This document shows, one piece after another, positions 59,087 through 64,000 of a stretch of DNA of 64,000 nt (position 1 is the stretch's first letter; each line of letters begins with the position of its first letter). The stretch comes from Haloarcula rubra (GTDB lineage Archaea > Halobacteriota > Halobacteria > Halobacteriales > Haloarculaceae): assembly GCF_019599465.1 (NCBI RefSeq), contig NZ_RKLR01000005.1, positions 186,001 through 250,000 on the forward strand. Direction: 5' to 3'. Made by a program: the position numbers and the translations under genes. The notes beneath the pieces were generated by a model, which saw only the letters and a program-made list of their open reading frames with translations, had not been told where the DNA came from and did no database searches.

Positions 59087-59330
59087 AGCGAGGAGCCGAG
59101 CAGCGCGAGGCTCCTCGATGCGGAACGGCGAACGGAGTGAGCCGTGGAGCGGTAGCGAGGGGCGCGAACGGAGTTCGCGGCCCTCGAAGCGACGCGGTGA
59201 GCACTGCGAACCGCGGAGCAAGAGCGAGGGACCTCGCTTCACTCAGTCCCTCGAAGCGAACGGGGAGCGGAGCGACCCGTGAGCAGTAGCGAGGGCGTCG
59301 GGCGCAGAATTCGGGAAGCCGGAGACGACG
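59087..59330. repeat. Tandem hairpin repeat array upstream of uvrB
   Basis: Units of about 67 bp start with AGCGAGG at roughly 59086, 59154, 59223 and 59288. Each holds a hairpin: CGAGGAGCC/GGCTCCTCG (59089-59117), a 13-bp stem with one mismatch from CGAGGGGCGCGAA (59156-59187), and CGAGGGA/TCCCTCG (59225-59252). The linkers contain GGGAGCGGAGCGACCCGTGA-like sequence, which also occurs inside cobN. Confidence 0.7.
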
Positions 59331-59348
59331 AGCGACCCGCAGACTGTC

Positions 59349-59960
59349 TCAACAGACCGGCTTCGGGTTGACGCCGAGGTCTTCGAGCGTCTCGAAGTAG
59401 TCGTCGTAGGCCGCCGCGACCACGTCGACGGCGGCGCCTTCGGCGGTCTCCCAGTCGGCGTCGTCGGCACACGTCTCCTCCAGCAGATCGGCGGCGTCCT
59501 CGCGCAGGGCCTCGACCTCGTTGCCGGCGCTGCGGAACGTACTCGCCGTCTGCGGGTCGGCCTGTCCGGTGAAGAAACCGGTGAGTTGGCCCTTCGTCTT
59601 CTGGTCGACGAGCGTCCAGCCGACGAGGCCGCCCAGTCGCTCGACGGTGCCGGTCAGGTCGTCGAGTATGTCGTGCATCGCGAACTCGCGGTCGGCCGGG
59701 TCGGCGTCCACGTCGTCCAGTCGGTCGGCGGCGTCTTCGGCGGCGTCGGCGAACAGGTCGCCGGCCGCGCCGTCGCCCTCGTCGGCCCACGCCGAGAACG
59801 TGTCGTGGGCGGCCTGCTCACGGGCGGCGGCGGCCGCGCGCACGTTCTCGGGGTCCATCTCGCCGCGGGTGTCGGCGTACAGCGTCTTCGAGGAGCCGAG
59901 TCGGGAGAGTTCTGTCTGCTGGTCGTCGCGGACGGCTTCGATGAGGTCGTCGGCGGTCAT
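59349..59960 (-). CDS. Haloarchaeal helical acidic protein (rubrerythrin-like layout)
   Basis: A 203-residue, alanine- and aspartate-rich protein beginning MTADDLIEAVRDDQQTELSR LGSSKTLYADTRGEM. Long helices at 40-95 and 95-125 (FAMHDILDDLTGTVERLGGL) resemble a ferritin-like four-helix arrangement, and it ends VNPKPVC. Homologues are common in haloarchaea; some are labelled transcription antitermination protein, which I cannot support from sequence. Metal-ligand ExxH pairs are not convincing. Confidence 0.7.
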   Translation of the reverse strand: MTADDLIEAVRDDQQTELSRLGSSKTLYADTRGEMDPENVRAAAAAREQAAHDTFSAWADEGDGAAGDLFADAAEDAADRLDDVDADPADREFAMHDILDDLTGTVERLGGLVGWTLVDQKTKGQLTGFFTGQADPQTASTFRSAGNEVEALREDAADLLEETCADDADWETAEGAAVDVVAAAYDDYFETLEDLGVNPKPVC

Positions 59961-60000
59961 AGGGGCGACTCCGCCCGGCGCAGGCTTGAAACCGTCGGAC

Positions 60001-60993
60001 CTACCCGTGCCACGCGCCGCGGCGCGTCCGGTAGCTGGCATCGGTGAGACGGTCGGGCAGGCGGTCGTCGCCGAGGACGCCGAGCAGTTGCCGGGCGACG
60101 TGCCAACTGGCCGCCTCGCTGTCGAGGTCGACGAGCAGAATCTCCGCTCGCGTGTACGTCTCGATGGCGCCGTCGCGGTCCGGGTCCGTGCCCTCGACGA
60201 GCAGACATGAGCCGGCGTCGCTCCGGCAGTCACTCGACGCGACGGGAGTCACGACGACGTCGGCCGCGTCGGGGTCGGCGACGAGTTCGGCGGAGACGTT
60301 CGACGGGACGGTGCCGTCGGCTCCCTCGCTCACGTACGCCAGCGCGTAGGCCACTTCCTCGCGGTAGGCCGTCCGTTCCTCGACCGAGAGACTCTCGTTC
60401 CGAACCGCCACGGTCAGCGTCGTGTCGTTCCACGGGACGGGACGCTCGCTGGCGTTCGGTCGCGGGAGGGTCGCCAGCGTGCTCCGGTGGCGCATCACCG
60501 CTCTCGGCGGGTCGCCGTGGCGCAGGCCCAGCAGGTGGCCCACCTCGTGTTCGACGACCAGTCGCGTCGACTCGTCGGCGAAGCCGCGTTTTATCGACAC
60601 CTCGGCCGGCCGGTCGACCCGCGTGGAGGCGTCGAGTCGCGGCGCACACCCCGCGGAGTAGTCGGACCCACCGCAGTCGGTGACCGTCTCGACGAAGGTT
60701 ATCTCGACGTCCGGCGGACCGTCGGCGGGCGTCTCGCCCGGTTCGAGGACGCGGAAGGCCACGTCGAACCCGGCGTACTCGGGGGCGTTGGCCTCCCAGT
60801 AGGCCAGTCCGTCCGCAGCGAGCGCTCGCTCGCGGTCGGTGCCGTCGACGACGACGGTCACCGTCTCGTTGGCGAGCGGGTGGCCTCGCTCGACGAGTTC
60901 CGACGTCGAGTCCAGCGCCTCGGAGGCGGCACTACACCCGGCGAGGCCGCCGAGCAAGAGACACAGCACCAGCGCGATCAGTCGTCGGTCCAT
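60001..60993 (-). CDS. Lipoprotein with matrixin-type zinc protease motif
   Basis: A 330-residue secreted lipoprotein. The signal peptide MDRRLIALVLCLLLGGLAGC ends at lipobox C20. A beta domain (TVTVVVDGTDRERALAADGL) is followed by the zinc motif HEVGHLLGLRHGD (near 175-187), an HExxHxxGxxH metzincin site, plus cysteine pairs CGG/CAP and CRS/CLL for disulfides. ATG 60993 gives the signal peptide directly. It is probably anchored outside the membrane and cleaves an unknown protein. Confidence 0.85.
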   Translation of the reverse strand: MDRRLIALVLCLLLGGLAGCSAASEALDSTSELVERGHPLANETVTVVVDGTDRERALAADGLAYWEANAPEYAGFDVAFRVLEPGETPADGPPDVEITFVETVTDCGGSDYSAGCAPRLDASTRVDRPAEVSIKRGFADESTRLVVEHEVGHLLGLRHGDPPRAVMRHRSTLATLPRPNASERPVPWNDTTLTVAVRNESLSVEERTAYREEVAYALAYVSEGADGTVPSNVSAELVADPDAADVVVTPVASSDCRSDAGSCLLVEGTDPDRDGAIETYTRAEILLVDLDSEAASWHVARQLLGVLGDDRLPDRLTDASYRTRRGAWHG

Positions 60994-61041
60994 CGTCCCG
61001 GAGTCGGGCCTCTCGGCAGTAGTCAGTTGTGGCCAGAGTAC

Positions 61042-61434
61042 GGCTGCGGGGAGTAAGCCCCCTTCTGTTCGGGCCGGCATTCGGCTCAGCGGCCGCGTCC
61101 AGCGCTCGCGCGCGGTACCGGACTACCTGTCGACGCGGCCTTGCACCGGTGAGGATTCGCCGTTCCATCGGTCCGTCGTAGGCGAGGGGCACCGGATGGT
61201 GGCCCTCGATAGCCCTCGGTGGGTTAGCTCTCCCTCGCTTCCGAGGGGCGAGACGGTGTCACCGCCTCGCCACCCGTCGCTCGGGATTCGCACACCTCAT
61301 CGGTCCCACGACGACGTGTCGTTGCTGTTCCATAGCCGACGGTCTCCCGCCCCGGGCTTGCGCCCGGTCACCTGTCCGGCGGGTGGGGGGACTTTCCTCA
61401 TGCCTCTCGGCACGGGGGCCGGCCTCCCGCTGCC
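61042..61434 (-). ncRNA. rnpB: RNase P RNA, archaeal type A
   Basis: On the minus strand the RNA of about 393 nt holds the two universal core motifs: GAGGAAAGTCC (CR-I, 61399-61389) and ACAGAAGGGGGCTTA (CR-V, 61068-61054). Its ends pair as helix P1: GGCAGCGGGAG (61434-61424) with CTCCCCGCAGCC (61053-61042). Inner stems such as the CCGGGCGCAAGCCCGG hairpin near 61370-61355 agree with the type A fold. RNase P trims tRNA 5' ends. Exact ends may differ by a few bases. A TATA box lies 27 bp upstream. Confidence 0.93.
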
Positions 61435-61456
61435 AGTCGTGCGTAGACGATTGCCG

Positions 61457-61464
61457 CCGATAAG
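61457..61464 (-). promoter_or_regulatory. TATA box of RNase P RNA gene
   Basis: CTTATCGG on the minus strand, centred about 27 bp before the predicted 5' end of the RNA. It shows that TTATCG-type sequences serve as TATA boxes in this genome. Confidence 0.6.
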
Positions 61465-61479
61465 ACTTACCACCCGCCG

Positions 61480-62418
61480 TCAGGCCGTCAGCCGGGTCTC
61501 GGTCGGCGCGTCCAGTCCGTCGAGCACGCTCTCGACCACCGCGCGTGCGCTCCACCCGTCCGCGCGGGCCCGCGATAGCGTGAGGTGGTGTGCCAGCGCT
61601 GCCGGCGCGACCCGCCGCACGTCCGCGGTGGTGACTGCGGAGCGCCCGTGGACGCTCGCCCGCGCACGCAAGAGGCCGAACAGTCGGCGTATCCCGGCAG
61701 GCGTGACACCACATTCGACCGCTGGGTGTCGGTGGGTCGCACGGCCGAGGTCGGTGACGAAGCGGCGGTGGTCGTCCCCGACGGCCACCGCGTCGGCACG
61801 TGCCCGCCGTCGCCGTATCGCCGCCAGCGTCGACACCCGCTGGAGTGACGAGGGGACCGAAGCGGCGTCTCGGCGGGGGCGGTCGTCTGCCCGGTCCGGG
61901 TGTGCTATCAGCCCCGACAGCGCGAACCGGTCGTGGCACGCGTCGGAGGTGCGGGCGCTCTCGGAGCGCCCCGGTGTGGCGACGACACAGAACGGGTCCG
62001 GCAGGTCGTGGCGCTCGCCGTCGAGGGTGACCGCTCCCGTCGCCATCGCGTCCTGCAGGACCGACCGGGCGGCGGGTGGGGCCCGACCGTACCCCTCGAC
62101 GACGACCACGTTGGCGAAAATCGGGCCGGGGACGAAGCCGGTGACATCGTCGCTCCCGTTCGCTACCCGTCCGTCGGTGAGAGCCGCCGGGTCGAACTCG
62201 GCGGCGAACTGAACCCGCGAGTACTCGAGGTCCAGCGCCGCGGCGACCCCTCGTGCCGTACGCGCGATGCCGTCAGGGCGGTCCTCGGCCGCCAGAACGT
62301 GGGCATCGGCGACGAGACCGGTCAGTAACGTATCCAGCGTCGCGTTGTCGCTGGGGACGACAGTCGACACTGCATCGACCAACGACTCCGCGTGCGTGGC
62401 TGTCCCAGCGGCGTCCAT
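61480..62418 (-). CDS. Degenerate MoxR-like protein
   Basis: A 312-residue protein that aligns with MoxR AAA+ ATPases by LEYSRVQFAAEFDPAALT, FVPGPIFANVVVVEGYGRAPP and LPDPFCVVATPG. The Walker A of MoxR (GVPGxAKT) is replaced by AEDRPDGIART (44-54, no P-loop lysine), and Walker B LLADEINRAPP reads VVVEGYGRAPP, without the catalytic Glu. ATP hydrolysis is therefore unlikely. A TATA-like CGTATAAGC (minus strand, 62443-62451) lies about 28 bp before the ATG. It is immediately upstream of, and parallel to, rnpB. Confidence 0.75.
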   Translation of the reverse strand: MDAAGTATHAESLVDAVSTVVPSDNATLDTLLTGLVADAHVLAAEDRPDGIARTARGVAAALDLEYSRVQFAAEFDPAALTDGRVANGSDDVTGFVPGPIFANVVVVEGYGRAPPAARSVLQDAMATGAVTLDGERHDLPDPFCVVATPGRSESARTSDACHDRFALSGLIAHPDRADDRPRRDAASVPSSLQRVSTLAAIRRRRARADAVAVGDDHRRFVTDLGRATHRHPAVECGVTPAGIRRLFGLLRARASVHGRSAVTTADVRRVAPAALAHHLTLSRARADGWSARAVVESVLDGLDAPTETRLTA

Positions 62419-62523
62419 ACACTGTTGGGCGAACGGACTCGCTTATACGTACCGTCGGTTACGAACGGTGTGGCCGTCGGCTAGCGAGCGCGATAGAAGA
62501 CGGGATACCGAGCAGGAGCGCGC

Positions 62524-64000
62524 TCAGTCGTCCGAGGGCAGCGGTTCGCCTGCCCCGTTCGTCGGGGCGGGCGAGGACTGCATGTCGTCGTCCTCGGCGT
62601 AGGGGTACCACGTCATCTTCGTGTTGTGCATGTACGGGTCGTGGTAGTCCGTCTCCTCCGGTTCGACGAGGTCGGCGAGGGTGTCCTCGTCGCGGGCCTC
62701 GACGAAGTCGCGGAACGTCTCGCCGTCCTCGCGGCGGTCCTTGAAGTTGTTCACGAGGTTCTCGATAGCGCCGGGCACCTCGTCGGCGGGGACGCGCATC
62801 TCCACCCAGTCGGCGAAGCGCGGGTCCTCGCCGAGGCCGCCGCCCAGACCGATGTCCAGCGCCTCGACCGGTTCGCCGTCCTTGCGCGTCTTCATCCCGC
62901 GCAGGGAGACGTCGGCGATCTGAGGCTGGGCACAGGAGGCCGTACAGCCCGAGAGGTGGATGTGGAAGTCCTCGTGGTCGGCCGGGAGTTCGACGTTGTC
63001 CTTGAGCCAGCGGGCGTAGCGGACCTGCCGGTTCTTCGTCTCGACGATGGACAGCGAACAGTACTCCGTGCCGGTACAGGCGATGGAGCCACGCATGAAC
63101 GGCGAGGGCTCGGGCGAGTAGTCCTCCAGCAGGGGCTCGTTCTTGAGGTCCTCGAGGTTCTCCTCGGGCACGTCCATGATGATGACGTTCTGGCGCTGGG
63201 TCAGTCGGACCTCGCCGGAGCCGTACTCTTCGGCGATGTCCGCGAGTTCCAGCGTGTCGTCGGCGCCCATCCGGCCGACGAGGACGTTCAGGCCGACGTA
63301 GTAGTTGCCGTCGTCCTGTTCGTGGACGCCGACGTGGTCGTCGTGGCCCTCGTTGCCGCCGGAGTTGTAGGTGTACTGGTCGCGCATGTCCTCGCCCGCC
63401 GTCTCCAGTTCGAAGTCGACGAACTCGTCCTGCAGGACCTGTCGCATCTTCTCGGGACCCCACTCGTCCATGAGGAACTTGATGCGGGCGTTGAAACGGT
63501 CGTCGCGGTCACCGTACTCGTTGAACAGCGCGGACATGCCGGCGGCGACGTCGGCCGCCTGCTCCGGGGGCACCCAGACGTCGATGTCGCGGGCGAGGCG
63601 GGCCTCCTTCCGGGAGAGCCCGCCGCCGACGCGGACGTTGAAGCCGAGTTCGCCGTCCTTCTCGGCCGGTTCGAAGGCGAGGTCGTTGATGTCGCCCTGC
63701 CCACAGCCCTCGTCACAGCCGGTGACGGCGACTTTCCACTTCCGGGGGAGGTTCGCGTAGTCGTCGTTGCCCTTGAACGTCTCGTGGAGTTCCTCGGCGA
63801 CGGGCCACGCGTCGATGTGCTCGTGCTTGTCCTTGCCGGCGACCGGACAGCCGACGATGTTCCGCCAGGAGTCACCGCAGGCCTGCTGGGTCGTGAGGCC
63901 GACGGACTCTAGCTTCTCGAAGATTTCCGGGATGTCCTCCAGTTTTATCCAGTGGAGCTGGATGGACTGGCGCGTCGTCCAGTCACAGTAGGCGTCGCCG
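62524..64000 (-). CDS. Siroheme-dependent nitrite/sulfite reductase, partial
   Basis: The visible C-terminal 490 residues; the N-terminus is beyond the window. The frame is open to the edge and reads DAYCDWTTRQSIQLHWIKLE at its visible start. The 4Fe-4S/siroheme ligands are C-x5-C in SIACTGTEYCSLSI and C-x3-C in HLSGCTASCAQPQ. GQGDINDLAF and VRVGGGLSRKEARLA are repeat-domain motifs. It is either a ferredoxin-nitrite reductase for nitrate assimilation or a sulfite reductase; haloarchaeal homologues of this length are usually nitrite reductases. Confidence 0.88.
   Translation of the reverse strand, partial: GDAYCDWTTRQSIQLHWIKLEDIPEIFEKLESVGLTTQQACGDSWRNIVGCPVAGKDKHEHIDAWPVAEELHETFKGNDDYANLPRKWKVAVTGCDEGCGQGDINDLAFEPAEKDGELGFNVRVGGGLSRKEARLARDIDVWVPPEQAADVAAGMSALFNEYGDRDDRFNARIKFLMDEWGPEKMRQVLQDEFVDFELETAGEDMRDQYTYNSGGNEGHDDHVGVHEQDDGNYYVGLNVLVGRMGADDTLELADIAEEYGSGEVRLTQRQNVIIMDVPEENLEDLKNEPLLEDYSPEPSPFMRGSIACTGTEYCSLSIVETKNRQVRYARWLKDNVELPADHEDFHIHLSGCTASCAQPQIADVSLRGMKTRKDGEPVEALDIGLGGGLGEDPRFADWVEMRVPADEVPGAIENLVNNFKDRREDGETFRDFVEARDEDTLADLVEPEETDYHDPYMHNTKMTWYPYAEDDDMQSSPAPTNGAGEPLPSDD

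Noticed and set aside
56987-59242. UvrB extended to an upstream start at 59242
   Set aside because: The extra 63 residues are translated hairpin repeat DNA; ATG 59053 gives the family N-terminus.
61259-61939. Minus-strand 226-codon frame over the RNase P RNA
   Set aside because: The stretch contains the universal RNase P RNA core motifs and P1 pairing; the frame is arginine-rich and overlaps the MoxR-like gene.

Overview
The window is a stretch of chromosome from a halophilic archaeon (class Halobacteria). The evidence is very high G+C, strongly acidic proteins, TATA boxes about 27 bp from start codons (leaderless transcripts), Bat-type PAS/GAF/HTH-10 regulators, HalOD1 and DUF3209 proteins, and an archaeal type A RNase P RNA. 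I cannot name the species. I see no tRNA, rRNA, CRISPR array or intact insertion sequence.

Layout. 1-3.65 kb: D-galactonate dehydratase (cut by the window edge) and a GH42 beta-galactosidase on the minus strand, separated by an 0.8-kb regulatory region with three copies of one dyad operator. 3.8-6.4 kb: a sulfatase-fold enzyme coupled to a flippase-like membrane protein. 6.5-10.8 kb: GNAT acetyltransferase, a small Cys protein, a beta-keto acid cleavage enzyme, ketopantoate reductase and small conserved proteins. 10.8-13.3 kb: metY-metX. 13.4-15.7 kb: an ABC exporter. 15.9-22.3 kb: NAD-dependent DNA ligase, a class V aminotransferase, two small membrane proteins and uvrC. 22.3-23.1 kb: a gene-free stretch bounded by two facing copies of a 30-bp element. 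23.1-36.6 kb: M48 protease, a protein of unknown function, a winged-helix protein, two large Bat-type sensor-regulators, HalOD1 and DUF7331-like small proteins, an alpha/beta hydrolase, an FAD oxidoreductase and a KhtTU-like K+/H+ antiporter. 36.7-55.3 kb: the cobalamin locus. 55.4-64 kb: an unusual histidine-kinase-like protein, uvrB, a hairpin repeat array, a metalloprotease lipoprotein, RNase P RNA, a degenerate MoxR-like protein and part of a siroheme nitrite/sulfite reductase.

The cobalamin locus is the core. A long minus-strand operon (cbiT, cbiL, cbiF, cbiG, cbiH2, cbiH1, ferredoxin, a LAGLIDADG-like protein, cbiX-2Fe2S, DUF3209, beta-propeller) runs toward cbtBA. cobN-cbiC-cbiE and a ChlI/ChlD-type chelatase subunit diverge from a 35-bp gap. 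A diverged cbiX paralogue stands alone. All four promoter regions of this locus carry one dyad of the form WWWWCAA-N6-TTGWWWW, so I infer a common repressor. Cobalt uptake (CbtAB), early cobalt insertion (CbiX), the methyltransferases CbiL/H/F/E/T, CbiG and CbiC lead to cobyrinate. cbiD, cbiJ and the lower-ligand genes are not in this window.

Other threads: several proteins keep a family fold but lack a key residue (sulfatase Cys to Thr, kinase His to Asp, MoxR Walker motifs, CbiX-like His). Three families of short repeats also run through the window, one of which is translated in frame inside cobN.
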